64,000 bases of DNA from Ianthella basta. Taxonomy: Eukaryota; Porifera; Demospongiae; Verongiida; Ianthellidae. Of the stretch, positions 1-16,525 are shown piece after piece. Every line of letters starts with the position of its first letter. Position 1 is the first letter of the stretch. The notes under the pieces were generated by a model. The model was not told where the DNA came from and made no database searches. It saw only the letters and a list, made by a program, of their open reading frames with translations. The stretch lies in NCBI GenBank assembly GCA_964019415.1, contig OZ025877.1, positions 6,800,141-6,864,140 on the forward strand, read 5' to 3'. The translations under genes were made by a program, and so were the position numbers.

Positions 1-21
1 TGTGTGTGTGTGTGTGTGTGC

Positions 22-97
<76 letters not shown>
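1..97. repeat. (TG)n microsatellite at left edge
   Basis: Almost pure TG dinucleotide repeat cut by the window edge, with a few CG interruptions near position 20-26. Open frames across it encode only alternating Cys-Val and are not genes. Confidence 0.97.
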
Positions 98-98
<1 letters not shown>

Positions 99-205
99 TG
101 CTTCATACCCATTGCACATCCGCAAATGCTTGTCTGATCATCCATGCTGCTTTGTCAGTGTGCAGCCTTCTCTTTACTGGCTCATTGGCATCCTAAACAC
201 ATGCA

Positions 206-322
206 AGGGGAGGAGGAGGAGGGGAGGAGGTGGAGGAGAATGGGGAGGGAGGGAGAAGGGGGAGACGGAGAGGAGGGATGGGAAGGGGGAGAGAGCAGAA
301 AAGGGAGAGAGAGAGACAATCA
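206..322 (+). repeat. polypurine (GGA/GA-rich) tract
   Basis: About 115 bases almost purely of G and A on the plus strand, first GGAGGA-like, then GGGAGA-like. Read on the minus strand it is a long polypyrimidine tract inside or after the unknown minus-strand gene, where it could precede a 3' splice site. No coding signal was found in it. Confidence 0.8.
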
Positions 323-446
323 AAACTCCATTAACTGCCACAATGAAGGTTATTGCAAACGGTAATTGCCCACAGCTGTCATCACATCGGTTGCTCAGTG
401 AGGTAAGGAGCAAGCAAGCATATTTCAACCCAAAGGTTCCACATAC

Positions 447-1844
447 CTCAGCAACTGCCAGCCGAGCTAGTCTGTTGGCCTGGAGTACCTCACATACCCG
501 AAGCAGAAGAGCTTTCTGCTGAGGAGTAGCCTTATTTAAATCCCTACAGAGGATACAATAAGTGCAGTCATCACTAGAGAGCATTACAGAAACGCGATAT
601 GTCGTCAATAACACATCAAAGGTACACATGGAAATCTAACCTAGCGCATCCAGTCCTAGTTTAAATCGGAAAATAGCTTAGCACATCTTCAACCTCTTTG
701 GTTGATGTGAGTCACTTGCTGCACATTGAGCTACACCTTGTTGAATCATATTGCAGACATGCTTTGTCAGTAGTCTTGCGTGCCACCCCTTATTTCACCT
801 ATTGTGCAATCGCAGAGAAATAGGGTCTGGTGACTTTCGCCAGGTACTCGTGGCCATGCCAAAATCTTGGCAGAGCCAATCAGATTGCACAGCGGCCAAT
901 TAGCACGTTACATCAACACCTGCAATTGGGGATTGATTAGAATAGTCTCGTGTGTCCCAACTTCCCCACAGGAACAACTGGCGCAAGACTACTTTGTCAG
1001 ATAGTCACTAAGTGACTCACGTCAACCAAAGAGATTGAAGATTGCCCAGTAGGTACAGGAACTTCCACTGCAAACACTGCTGATGCACATCTAATTGGTT
1101 GAGACGAGCCGCTATGTAACATCATAGCTCATCTGAAATCTGATTGGGTGCCACTGTGGGCTGCAACGAGGTGTCAACTCATTGTTAGGCAATGTGCCAG
1201 ACCTATTTGCCTGTATAATAATGGCCTGGAAGACAACCTTGAACCAGCCTGAGCACCACATGGTCACAACTTCCTAACAGATGCTCTTTCTGTGTACACA
1301 CTGACCTCTTTTCCATCTTTGCTGAGATGAGCTTCACCATGTTGACATGCTTCTCGCATTCCAACATGGCCGTCTTCACCTTGGCATCGTCATATGATAA
1401 GGTTGCTTCTTCATTCACTGACACGACGTCAATGTCGTCTTCTTCCTCTTCCCTCTCTGAAGTCTGAGAACTTGGACGGTGATGGGTTGTCGACGCCCCC
1501 CCGGAGAGGGGGGCCTGTCCGTCCTGTATCTCTCCAAAGAGCGTAAGAGACGGAAGGGGTCCACAGTTTCTCAAGCTAGGTACAAATGCGTTGATTTTTG
1601 GGTAGCAATGGTCGCTATTGACAGCCTGAATTCTGTCGATCGCAGGTGGTGCTGAGGTAGTGGTTTGTGTGCTGGGGGAAAGGGCGTCTAGATTCAGGCG
1701 AAGGTGTCCTGTTTCTTCCTTTGGGGACATTAGCGACTGAAATAAGGGAATAAATCCTCCTCCAATAGTCTGGGCAGTCGCTACAGTGGCCAGGGGATGA
1801 AGAAGAGCGCTCGGACTAGAATGAACCTTAGGTTGTTCCGCCAT
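447..1844 (-). CDS. unknown conserved-looking protein, 5' two exons
   Basis: Two exons join cleanly on the minus strand: exon 1 at 1844-1306 (start MAEQPKVH, Kozak-like AAAATGG) ends in a GTCAGT donor, and exon 2 at 543-447 starts after a CTGTAG acceptor and ends at a consensus GAG|GTATGT donor. The splice keeps frame (phase 2) and gives 212 residues so far; the gene must continue towards the left edge. The N-terminal 140 residues are Ser/Pro-rich with an acidic run (EREEEEDDIDV). The part across the junction (AMLECEKHVNMVKLISAK, then ALLLRVCEVLQANRLARLAV) looks like amphipathic helices and is the likely folded part. I do not recognise the family, and no catalytic motif is visible. The start is preferred to an upstream in-frame Met at 1892 because an E-box lies between them and looks like promoter. 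Confidence 0.55.
685..1042. mobile_element. MITE-like element with ~33-bp terminal inverted repeats
   Basis: ATCTTCAACCTCTTTGGTTG at 685 is matched in inverse orientation by the sequence ending at 1042, with about two mismatches over 33 bp. A second inner inverted pair (TTTGTCAGTAGTCTTGCG near 763 and its complement near 983) lies inside. There is no coding capacity. It is about 358 bp, the size and form of a non-autonomous DNA transposon, and lies in the intron of the unknown minus-strand gene. Confidence 0.7.
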
Positions 1845-1850
1845 TTTCCT

Positions 1851-1860
1851 GTCACGTGAC
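1851..1860. promoter_or_regulatory. palindromic E-box (GTCACGTGAC)
   Basis: Perfect 10-bp palindrome with a CACGTG core, 7 bp upstream of the start codon of the unknown minus-strand gene. This is the usual target of USF/MITF/TFEB-type bHLH-ZIP factors. The same CACGTG core occurs twice in the NOG1/DHX15 promoter. Binding is inferred. Confidence 0.5.
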
Positions 1861-1862
1861 AT

Positions 1863-2164
1863 CAATTCTCTAAACTCACTGTGACTAACCAACTAGCTTA
1901 GAGCACAAGTATGAATGATTGTCTATTTGCGTACAGTTTGTACATCTCCTGTGAGCTCTGAACATGGGGGTGATCACAAATCAAAATTCAGCATAGAATT
2001 CATCACAGCAGTGAGACAATGCATTCTTCACCTCTGAACTTAACAAACACACTCAACTGTACAGACAACAATAGGGACGTCACAAGGGACACACTGACAA
2101 AGCACTCATATATATTTATACAAGGAACAAGCAATGAGCAGTTTAAAATACAACCGAATGACGT
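1863..2164. other. spacer between unknown gene and SMIM8 3' end
   Basis: About 300 bases with no convincing exon on either strand. It probably holds the 3' UTR of the SMIM8 homologue and the 5' flank of the unknown minus-strand gene. Confidence 0.5.
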
Positions 2165-2505
2165 TCATCTCGTCCATCTACTTCGCTTCTTGCCCGTTTC
2201 ACTGCCTTCAACAGATGCAGGGTACCACATGTCTGTGCTGGGTTGGCTCCGGTCATGTGTTAAGTTCAAGTACAGTAAGAATAGGGTGCACCCAGTGATA
2301 CAGGCGGCACCTATCGCCATTATGGGCTTGCTCTGTATGGAATGAGAAGAAAATCATTTGTGCAGAGAATGGACAACGCTAAACGTATTGTGTAAGACCA
2401 GCCCCAATCCTTCTGTATCTAACTTACTGGTTTAACAAATAACTCGAAATTCACGGCGCGAAATAATGACGTGTACCTGAGCCTTTTCAGCCCTCTCTCC
2501 GACAT
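2165..2505 (-). CDS. SMIM8: SMIM8-like small integral membrane protein
   Basis: Two short exons on the minus strand. Exon 1 (2505-2428, 78 bp) starts MSERGLKRLRYTSLF and ends with RAVNFELFVKP before a GTAAGT donor. Exon 2 (2332-2165) follows an ATACAG acceptor and begins SKPIMAIGAACITG. The 95-bp intron is phase 0 and the product is 81 residues. Human SMIM8 has, as I recall it, the same order: FRAVNPELFIKP, then NKPVMAFG, one hydrophobic helix, and a Lys-Trp-containing tail; here the tail ends RSRWTR. One membrane helix (about residues 30-46) is predicted, with the N-terminal motif just before it. Function is unknown in the family. The gene is divergent from the TMEM53-like gene at 2704. Neither exon is long enough to stand out alone; the identification rests on the joined product. 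Confidence 0.82.
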
Positions 2506-2556
2506 TGCGTTCTCCTTCGCAAACACACACTGTTATCGCCCATGGGCGGCTTTGAG

Positions 2557-2600
2557 CCTCATTAGGCCACCTTTTGGGCCCAAAAGGTGGCCTAATGAGG
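2557..2600. repeat. perfect 44-bp palindrome in a divergent promoter
   Basis: CCTCATTAGGCCACCTTTTG runs into GGCC and is then followed by its exact reverse complement, 22 nt per arm with no loop. It lies between the start codons of the SMIM8-like (2505, minus) and TMEM53-like (2704, plus) genes. It can extrude as a cruciform or act as a dyad binding site. Confidence 0.95.
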
Positions 2601-2703
2601 TGATGACGTTCACATAACTGCAATCCATATCCATGCACCGCTTAATACACTCTGGACACCTGTGAGTACATTGCGCTTTGATAACCGCTCAAGACAGAAA
2701 ACG

Positions 2704-3534
2704 ATGAGGCTATCCTCCACCTCATTAGCTGCTCTTTCGGCGAGGCAGTTTGGCGCATTTGAGCGGGCCCAGGTGCTCCGGAGTTTTCAAGCACTAACGT
2801 CACTCCCAAAAGAGGGAGATGGGAAGGACTACAAGGGATTCACCCTGCTCTTGGGATGGATGCTTTCCAGGGTGAATACGGTAGCGAAGTACAAAGAAAT
2901 GCACAACGAGAAAGGTCTACCAACTTGTTGTGTAGCTCCAACCGTATTTGAGAGTTGGCTGTGGCGTCCTTCGCATAAAAGGATGTCTAAGTTCCTGTCA
3001 GCCGTGCGGGAATCCTTCGCTACTCCAGTCCCAGTGGTGATCCACATGTTTTCAGGTGCCAGTAACATACTCCTTTATCATTTGCTTGCCGCTATTGAGG
3101 AAGGCACCTGTCCCTTGCTTTTAAGAGGGCTCATCTTTGACAGTGGTCTTCCAATTTTCTCAAACGAATCTGGCACTGAAGCTGCCAGGATTCTGAGGAG
3201 ACAAGGGGTGCTCTCTGCACCTGTCTTCAGCACTACAGTCCTCGCTGGTACAACGGTGAATGCAGTAGTTGGACATAGGAGACGCAAGGAGAGAACAGAG
3301 ATGCTGCAATGGAAGGTCTTCTCATCAGTGCCCCAGTTGTATTTGTACTCTGAATGCGATACAGTGTGCCCGCCTGGTGTTGTGCGGAGTGTCATTCAGC
3401 AACAGCGAGAGCTGGGTGCCAGCGTAAGGGAACGAATGTGGAGTGACACTCTGCATGTCAGCCACTTTTTGAAACATCCCGAGGAATACACAGCTGAGGT
3501 ACATCAGTTCATTGACAATGTTTTCAACACCTAG
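2704..3534 (+). CDS. TMEM53/DUF829-family alpha/beta-hydrolase-like protein
   Basis: Single exon, 276 aa, starting MRLSSTSL; an upstream in-frame GTG at 2662 has no ATG. The fold signals of the DUF829 (TMEM53) family are present: a central VVIHMFSGASNILLYHLL (about residues 120-138), in the place of the family's nucleophile-elbow-like F-S-N-G motif; GLIFDSGLP following it; QLYLYSECDTVCPP (the strand with the acid residue); and a C-terminal DTLHVSHFLKHPEEYT that supplies the conserved His. The family is related to alpha/beta hydrolases and animal members sit in the nuclear/ER membrane. The canonical S-N-G triplet is changed to S-G-A-S here, so catalysis is uncertain. It shares a divergent promoter with the SMIM8-like gene, and its 3' end faces that of NOG1. 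Confidence 0.75.
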   Translation: MRLSSTSLAALSARQFGAFERAQVLRSFQALTSLPKEGDGKDYKGFTLLLGWMLSRVNTVAKYKEMHNEKGLPTCCVAPTVFESWLWRPSHKRMSKFLSAVRESFATPVPVVIHMFSGASNILLYHLLAAIEEGTCPLLLRGLIFDSGLPIFSNESGTEAARILRRQGVLSAPVFSTTVLAGTTVNAVVGHRRRKERTEMLQWKVFSSVPQLYLYSECDTVCPPGVVRSVIQQQRELGASVRERMWSDTLHVSHFLKHPEEYTAEVHQFIDNVFNT

Positions 3535-3764
3535 CATTGAAGACAGCAATTTTCACTTCCTTCAGAATATTTATTAATATACTGCACTATTCCAATGTAT
3601 TAGTTTTTGTGATTGGCCAATACTCACATTTATGAAAATCCAATGAATTTACAATTGGTGCACATTAACATTACACAGTGAAAACAGGTATGTAAACCAT
3701 GCATAAGCATAATTATAGTAATAGAGAAACTGAAATATCAGTACAATGACACTGTGGGAACACA

Positions 3765-5699
3765 CTAGCGTCTGTCAGTCTTTCCAAGCTTCCTCTTGCC
3801 GCTGTAGAGATGCTTGGGCTTCAGGTTGGGGATGGATCGATCTGCCTCCCCCTTCCTTGCATAGCGGCTCAACACCCTCCGCTGAGTGGACCTCCCCAAC
3901 TTAACTGCTTTCTTCCGCTGAACGTCATCTCTGAAGCCGCTCCTATCGCGAGGCACCCGAGAACTGCTCCTTGTTCTGGGCTGTGACGCAGGTGGTTGTG
4001 AAGTCTTCGGTAGCCCTGCTTTAGAGCGCGTTCTCTTACGAGAAATAGGCAGAGAAGGTGAGTCTCCCTCCTCCATGGCCTCGTCGTCTTCACTGCTTTG
4101 GTGTTCCTCATCATCCATCTCCTCCACCTCCTCACGTCTACTAAGGGAACGACTGCGGTGTCCACTGCCAGCGGTCCTAGGGGTGACAGGATGGTTGCGT
4201 GTCTTCTTGCTGATGCTTATAACTCTCTTCATCTTCTTCTTCTCTCTGATCTTCTGTACAGTTTTTCGCATGAGAATGGTCTCCTCGTCCTCTGGCTCTG
4301 ACTCATATTCTCCTGCCAGCTCCTTCAGTTCCTCCTCCTTCTCAAGTTCCTCCAACTTCTGCATAATTTCAGGATCAATGTAGTCAGCAATATTCTTCCC
4401 CTCCCAGATCTCCGGAATAGCGTCGTACTTGTGTGAGTCGTCTGCCAACTGGTGGTGGGCCTTCAGGTCCACAAGGTAGTCATCGCTTTGTTCCAGTTCA
4501 ATGTCTCTCAGAGTCCTCTTCTTCACTGCAGCTGCACGATCAGCCTTGGTCACCTTTGCTCCGGGAGGAATAAACGGTGGACGTTCCTTATCATCACGCA
4601 CCTTGGGTGTGGCTAGGTGGATGCGGTTTAGAACATCAGGGATCTTCTTTCCCTTCAACTTCACTTCCACGCGCTGGGCAAGAAGCAGTTCGCACGCCTC
4701 TGTCTTCACCTTCATAACTCCTTCCTCTGTCACTGCACTCATGGGGATCACAGTCACCCCTTCCGACTGCAGCTTCTTCAGCTCCTCTTGCACTTCAGCT
4801 GCAATCTCCTCGGGTCCCACAATGTCAGTCTTGTTGAGTGCAATGATGAGTGGCTTGTTGGTGAAGAGTGGTTTGATGTTCTCAAAGAGTAAAAGCTGCT
4901 CCTCCAGTGTGTGTCCGCACTGCTCAGAAAGATCAATCACGTACAAGATGGCCGCTCGAAGGTGAGCCAGAGCAGTGATAGCCTGCATCTCTATGGTATT
5001 CCTCTCCTCCAGGGGATGGTCCAAAATACCAGGTGTATCCACTACTTGCCAGCGAAGGTACCTATAGTCCATGTGACCCACAAAGAGCGACTTTGTGGTG
5101 AATGCATACGGTTGGACTTCCACGTCTGCTCGAGTAACTTTGTTCATGAAACTGGACTTGCCCACATTCGGGAACCCACACACAATGATTGTGCGTGTAT
5201 TGGGGTCAATGGAGGGGAGACGAGCAAGATGCTGCCGCACCTGTTCAAGGTACTGTAGGCTCTGGTTTTGGCGTTTCATGATGGTACACATCCGGCCCAG
5301 TGCAGCACGCTTCAGCTGCTTGCAGCGGTACAAGGAGTCTGCAAACTTCATCAGCCTCGAGTAATCCTTGGATACGTTGTCGATCAAATGCCTTGCCGTG
5401 TTAACTTGTCCAAGAGCCAGCTTGTAGTGGTCTCTATCGTAAAGAACGTTCATGAGGTCGGCGTAGAATGGATGCACGCTATCCAGCTGGGGGAACTCCT
5501 GGATGATGGTCGACAGCCGGTCGTGAAAATTCTGCTGAGTAAACTTGATCTTTCTGCCATAGAACTGACGTATCCTGGATATCTTGTACTGCTTGTGGAC
5601 AACTGTTGGCGTCTTTCTTTGCGTCTTCGATAAGGTTACGTCAATGAAGTCTTTGGCTGATGGAACAACGGTGATTTTCTTGAAGTTATAGCTCGCCAT
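3765..5699 (-). CDS. GTPBP4: NOG1 nucleolar GTPase (GTP-binding protein 4)
   Basis: Intronless, 644 aa, close to the usual 630-650 of the family. It is a nucleolar GTPase needed for assembly and export of the 60S ribosomal subunit. The NOG1 N-terminal helical region covers about residues 6-165. The circularly ordered GTPase motifs follow: G1 GFPNVGKS at 175-182, G3 DTPG at 220-223 and G4 NKTD at 288-291. The NOG C-terminal region ([20 protein letters not shown] onward) comes next, with an acidic stretch and a basic, RS-containing tail ending [12 protein letters not shown], typical of nucleolar retention. The start MASYNFKK is the family's; an in-frame ATG 14 codons upstream lies in the promoter. 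It is head-to-head with DHX15, another gene of RNA and ribosome processing. The lack of introns beside intron-rich neighbours is unusual and could reflect intron loss or a retrocopy that became the main gene. Confidence 0.96.
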   Translation of the reverse strand: MASYNFKKITVVPSAKDFIDVTLSKTQRKTPTVVHKQYKISRIRQFYGRKIKFTQQNFHDRLSTIIQEFPQLDSVHPFYADLMNVLYDRDHYKLALGQVNTARHLIDNVSKDYSRLMKFADSLYRCKQLKRAALGRMCTIMKRQNQSLQYLEQVRQHLARLPSIDPNTRTIIVCGFPNVGKSSFMNKVTRADVEVQPYAFTTKSLFVGHMDYRYLRWQVVDTPGILDHPLEERNTIEMQAITALAHLRAAILYVIDLSEQCGHTLEEQLLLFENIKPLFTNKPLIIALNKTDIVGPEEIAAEVQEELKKLQSEGVTVIPMSAVTEEGVMKVKTEACELLLAQRVEVKLKGKKIPDVLNRIHLATPKVRDDKERPPFIPPGAKVTKADRAAAVKKRTLRDIELEQSDDYLVDLKAHHQLADDSHKYDAIPEIWEGKNIADYIDPEIMQKLEELEKEEELKELAGEYESEPEDEETILMRKTVQKIREKKKMKRVISISKKTRNHPVTPRTAGSGHRSRSLSRREEVEEMDDEEHQSSEDDEAMEEGDSPSLPISRKRTRSKAGLPKTSQPPASQPRTRSSSRVPRDRSGFRDDVQRKKAVKLGRSTQRRVLSRYARKGEADRSIPNLKPKHLYSGKRKLGKTDRR

Positions 5700-5795
5700 T
5701 TTCCTGACACACGTGGGCGATAGCCAGCATGTGAGTATCACGTGATTTAGTGATGACGTCGTCTAACGTCCACGTTCCACCGCGCGGCCGCGAGG
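5700..5795. promoter_or_regulatory. bidirectional promoter NOG1/DHX15
   Basis: Only 96 bp separate the two start codons. The gap holds CACGTG at 5710-5715, TCACGTGA at 5738-5745 and the CRE-like TGACGTC at 5754-5760, followed by a GC-rich stretch (CCGCGCGGCCGCG) just before the DHX15 ATG. E-box plus CRE is typical of growth-linked housekeeping promoters. The motifs are seen; co-regulation of the two genes is inferred. Confidence 0.7.
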
Positions 5796-13010
<7,215 letters not shown>

Positions 13011-13644
13011 CCTGCAGAGTTGATGACATAACTCAACTTCATGTTCACGCACTATACACACATACAGTTCTATTTAATTCATGTATGCAGTAAATTTGAA
13101 TAAATGCACATGTTCTGTATTGTGAATAGCTGTTGTAGTTCCCATTCCATAAGGGGCACCTTTGCAATGCATGATTGTACTGTATAGGTCAAACACACTG
13201 GACTGAACATGGTCAACACACCTGGCAGAAGCTTCTTAAAGGACACATCCACGGGGCACAATGCAGAAGCTATGTATGTGTCTTGGTACATATTTCAAAT
13301 TTTTTATAGATTTCAAAAGGGGAGTGAAATGTAAGCAAAGGGGGTGTGTCCATGGCCACTCCCCCAGTGAACACGTGACACAGGCAGCACATACACTGTG
13401 TCCGCTCTAAAGAGTTGGACCATACTCTGCATAACTTAAATGTTGTTACATCGAATACACTGCCAATGAACCAACGAATTGAGGCCACACAACCACACAC
13501 ACAGTGAGGGACATAGATACATACACACAACACACATGCACACTGTAGAATGCATTGATACAAATGATTACAAGGAGCTGTCAGTCCATATATAAGCCGT
13601 GCGCCGTGCACAATGTCCCGTTGGTGCTGTACGTATTTTAGGGG
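13011..13644. other. convergent 3' flank of DHX15 and TEX36-like gene
   Basis: No exon is supported on either strand. It holds an AATAAA poly(A) signal near 13098 for DHX15 and presumably the 3' UTR of the TEX36-like gene. Confidence 0.6.
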
Positions 13645-14587
13645 TTAAATTGTTGCATTCAGTATGGATCGCTTTGTACTGCTGCTCTTTTGCCTGTTGG
13701 AATACTTCCAAGGGTTAGAAGGGAGAAAGGGGAGCTGTGTACAGGCCAGGACAGCCAGAGGAGTGTGATACGCATCGGTAGAGTTGTGGTGAACATACCA
13801 CGAGGCTGAGGTCGCTAAAGATGGGAAGCGCTTTGAAGGTACATGGCTGCGGGGGTACCTTCTGCGGAGTAAGGGGCTATCCTTTTGCATTGTGGTACCA
13901 CTTTCACTGGCAGTCTTCCTCTGAGGAGAACCCACAGCTTGGCCCACAACAGGTAGCATGACAGGACTCTTTGGCACAGTGCCTGCATTGTTCTGGGCTG
14001 GAGGTGAATTGTAGCTTCGGTGATAGGTCGAGTGTAGTGACACTTGCTTTGAAATGTCTGGCGGTAAGGCTATGATGTCGTGAGACCTGTGCTGGTTCCT
14101 CTCATCCAAGACCAGCTTCTTCCCAAGACCCTACCATGCAAGATAAAGGAGACACAATAATCACTGGAGGCAGTGGAGACAGTAGCTATGCAGTACTACA
14201 ACAACATACTTGACCAAAGTACACTCCATGGTTCTGGAAGGCATGTCTGTTGTCGTGTTTTGAAAACAAATGCTCTGAGGTGTTACCCTGTACAAGACAA
14301 ATAGCGTGAGGTTACTACTTTGGTACGCTTCAACATGTATCAATATCCTGCGCCATAAGGACCCCCAGCCTTGTCTTCATGGCATAACAAAATACCTAGT
14401 TGGACTGGTGAAAATATATACTACACCACTCTTAGCCATCTTACGCTCTCTGTTATTGTATATGTGTACGTACACCAGAACGACGGTCAAAGGCTGAAGG
14501 AGTTTGGGTCTTAGCTTGAGGGGACATCTCACTAGCGGTAGGCTCAGCTGGTTTCTTAGGCGGCTCAGCATGCTGAGCCTCCGCCAT
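13645..14587 (-). CDS. TEX36: TEX36-like protein
   Basis: Three exons on the minus strand, all phase 0: 14587-14474 (MAEAQHAEPPKKP...), 14287-14210 and 14130-13645, giving 225 aa. The joined middle reads HLFSKHDNRHAFQNHGVYFG, then QGLGKKLVLDERNQHRSHDI. This matches the conserved core of vertebrate TEX36 as I recall it (HDNRHSLENSG, then GLGRKK and a DKRQHVS-like run). The C-terminal part (SKRFP, then Pro/Ser-rich) fits the RRFP stretch of TEX36 loosely. TEX36 is a testis-expressed protein of unclear biochemical role. The N-terminal 36 residues are low-complexity. The gene shares a 38-bp promoter holding an RFX X-box with EFCAB10, which suggests a ciliary or flagellar function. The first donor (GGT|GTACGT) was chosen because the overlapping alternative puts a stop in frame. 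Confidence 0.68.
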
Positions 14588-14625
14588 GTCGAAGCTGATT
14601 ACCATGGAAACATAGGTAGGACAAA
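14588..14625. promoter_or_regulatory. 38-bp bidirectional promoter with RFX X-box
   Basis: Between the TEX36-like and EFCAB10 start codons lies ATTACCATGGAAAC (14598-14611). This matches the RFX X-box form GTNRCC-N(0-3)-RGYAAC in both half-sites except for the first base. RFX factors control ciliary genes in animals. The motif is seen; ciliary regulation is inferred from it and from the two gene families. Confidence 0.7.
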
Positions 14626-15033
14626 ATGGAGTCGCAGGGAAAAGCCCAAGAACTGAACGCAGAATGCTACATGAATCAGCATCGCATTCGCGAATTGTTT
14701 GAGAACCTCACGGCAGCTTTAGTGTACGAGAGACCAGAGGACCCTAAATCTTTTATTAAGGAGCACCTAGAGAAGTTGAAGAAAGCTCGAGACGAGGATT
14801 GCCCCCCTCCCAGCTTGCTGGACGAAAGCAACATCCTCTCCCTCTTTGGGATGATGGACCTCACCAAAAGAGGATACATCAAACTAGAACAGTACCACGC
14901 CGGCATGCAGAGCTTAGGGGTGAAGGAGTATAATCAGACACCATTTGGTTCTGAAGTAGACAAGATTTCTCTCGAGACTTTCACCCGTGAGGCAAAAGAG
15001 AGTCTAAAGAAGGCAGTGGGAACTTACGCATGA
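14626..15033 (+). CDS. EFCAB10: EFCAB10-like EF-hand/RIIa-type protein
   Basis: Single exon, 135 aa. The N-terminal helix pair (AECYMNQHRIRELFENLTAA, then YERPEDPKSFIKEHLEKLKK, about residues 10-55) is the dimerisation/docking (RIIa, DPY-30-like) fold used by axonemal proteins. NILSLFGMMDLTKRGYIKLE (about 66-86) is an EF-hand-type loop whose calcium ligands are only partly kept (D-T-R-Y-E spacing). Size and order agree with human EFCAB10 (about 127 aa). Proteins of this class sit in cilia and sperm tails. It is head-to-head with the TEX36-like gene through an X-box promoter. The ATG is the first in frame after that promoter. Confidence 0.85.
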   Translation: MESQGKAQELNAECYMNQHRIRELFENLTAALVYERPEDPKSFIKEHLEKLKKARDEDCPPPSLLDESNILSLFGMMDLTKRGYIKLEQYHAGMQSLGVKEYNQTPFGSEVDKISLETFTREAKESLKKAVGTYA

Positions 15034-15498
15034 TGAACCTGCCAAAACACATCACATTCACATGTCACATTCGATCACTCTTACTCATCATATATGCTGC
15101 ACGCCATTTTGCTTTTTGTTTGATGAAAGTTTATAATTGCACATGTGCATGACTCCCTAGCTAATAGCTATAAGTAGTGCATGCATGGGTCTAGATCTGA
15201 AGCTATGATGTTCTTGCTTGTTCTTGAGCCTATAGAGGCAGTTATGTGTGTCGATCAATGAGACATGCAAGCAATTCAAGCTATATAAAAGATTCAGATG
15301 TGGTTTCATACCATAGCAAGGTGTGCGTGCAATGGACATGCATTACATTAAACACAATGCAAAGTCTTTGATCCACCCATATATCGTACAACAAACATGG
15401 TCACCTTATGTACGTATATGGGGTTAGTGCTTACAACTGCATAAAGCACAATTAATGAATGTTGCAGTATTGGAATAAAACTTAAACATGCATCAGTG
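15034..15498. other. non-coding spacer after EFCAB10
   Basis: AT-rich, with no exon on either strand. It probably contains the convergent 3' UTRs of EFCAB10 and the following minus-strand gene; AATAAA occurs near 15473 on the plus strand. Confidence 0.5.
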
Positions 15499-15953
15499 TT
15501 ACATCATTTCACTGAATCGTTTCGAAATCGCCGCTTTGAACTCCTCACTGTTGGGCTTGGCACCTTCAGTTGGCAGCACCCCAGTCCGCAGCTCATCCAA
15601 TACACTTCTTCTTGCCTCGTTAGCTCTCTTAGCGAGCTGAGCCTTGTCCTCTACACATCAGAGCGGGGTAAAGAGAAACAGAGCAGAGACACAACTCATA
15701 AAGGCACTGAAAGCATGTAAGCATTCAGTGTGCACAGCTCACTGCATGTCACGCTTGCCCACCGGTTGCCATGTGAATGGGTGTTGCTGGTTTTGTGTAT
15801 TGAAAGGTTTGCTGTGTGTCATGTTTGCTACATGACACTGTTTGGACTACTGAATAACACTCCTGTATACTATCATGTTGATCATACCCTCAAAACAGGA
15901 CTGTGGCAGGTGGTGATGAGGTACACCCCCATACGTACACACATGTGTTGGCC

Positions 15954-15985
<32 letters not shown>

Positions 15986-16113
15986 TGTGTGGGTGTCATG
16001 TGTCATGTGTTCCACAGCATGCTGAGCATTTTAAACTCAACATCATTTTTTTTGCTCTGTACTGTTGTTGAGTAAATGAAATGTGAAATTAAAAAAAGTG
16101 TGTGTGTGTGTGT

Positions 16114-16181
<68 letters not shown>

Positions 16182-16340
16182 TGTGTGTCTGTATGACACA
16201 ACTTACTGTGTGTGTGCACTCTGCACATATTAAAACATACCGCTATGTTGTCCCTTCTGCACAGTGGATGACACATTCTTTCTTAAGACTGCATCAGCTT
16301 GATGAACATAGCTCTCTAGAGTAACAGCTCTGGACTCCTC
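15499..16340 (-). CDS. unknown small helical protein, 3' two exons
   Basis: Two exons splice in frame on the minus strand. 16340-16241 follows a CTGCGCAG acceptor and reads EESRAVTLESYVHQADAVLR, ending at a GTATGT donor. 15650-15499 follows a TGTAG acceptor and reads EDKAQLAKRANEARRSVLDE, ending KRFSEMM-stop. The product (about 83 residues visible) is charged and helical, likely coiled coil, without membrane or signal segments. A 5' exon with the start codon must lie to the right, where the promoter would be shared with the polyketide-type gene at 16526; I could not find it. The family is not recognised. Confidence 0.5.
15954..16190 (+). repeat. (TG)n tracts
   Basis: Two tracts, about 15954-15994 and 16099-16190, lie inside the intron of the unknown minus-strand gene. 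Unlike most tracts in the window, TG here is on the non-coding strand of that gene. Confidence 0.93.
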
Positions 16341-16525
16341 CTGCGCAGAAAGGCAGCGACGTTACTTTCACACAGCATGCACAGTGATGCATTTTAAAAT
16401 GCCAATTTATCCCGGCTAAAATGTGTGTGCGCAATTAATTATTATGCCCTGAATATAAGTAGGTCTGTACGCGCTGCAGGAAAGCAGTGCTTCCCTCGTT
16501 TATCCAGTGAGAGACCGAGAGAAGC

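Noticed and set aside
2019..2345. A plus-strand open frame of 108 codons
   Set aside because: It overlaps the SMIM8-like exon on the other strand, has no family features, and its reading is explained as an antisense shadow.
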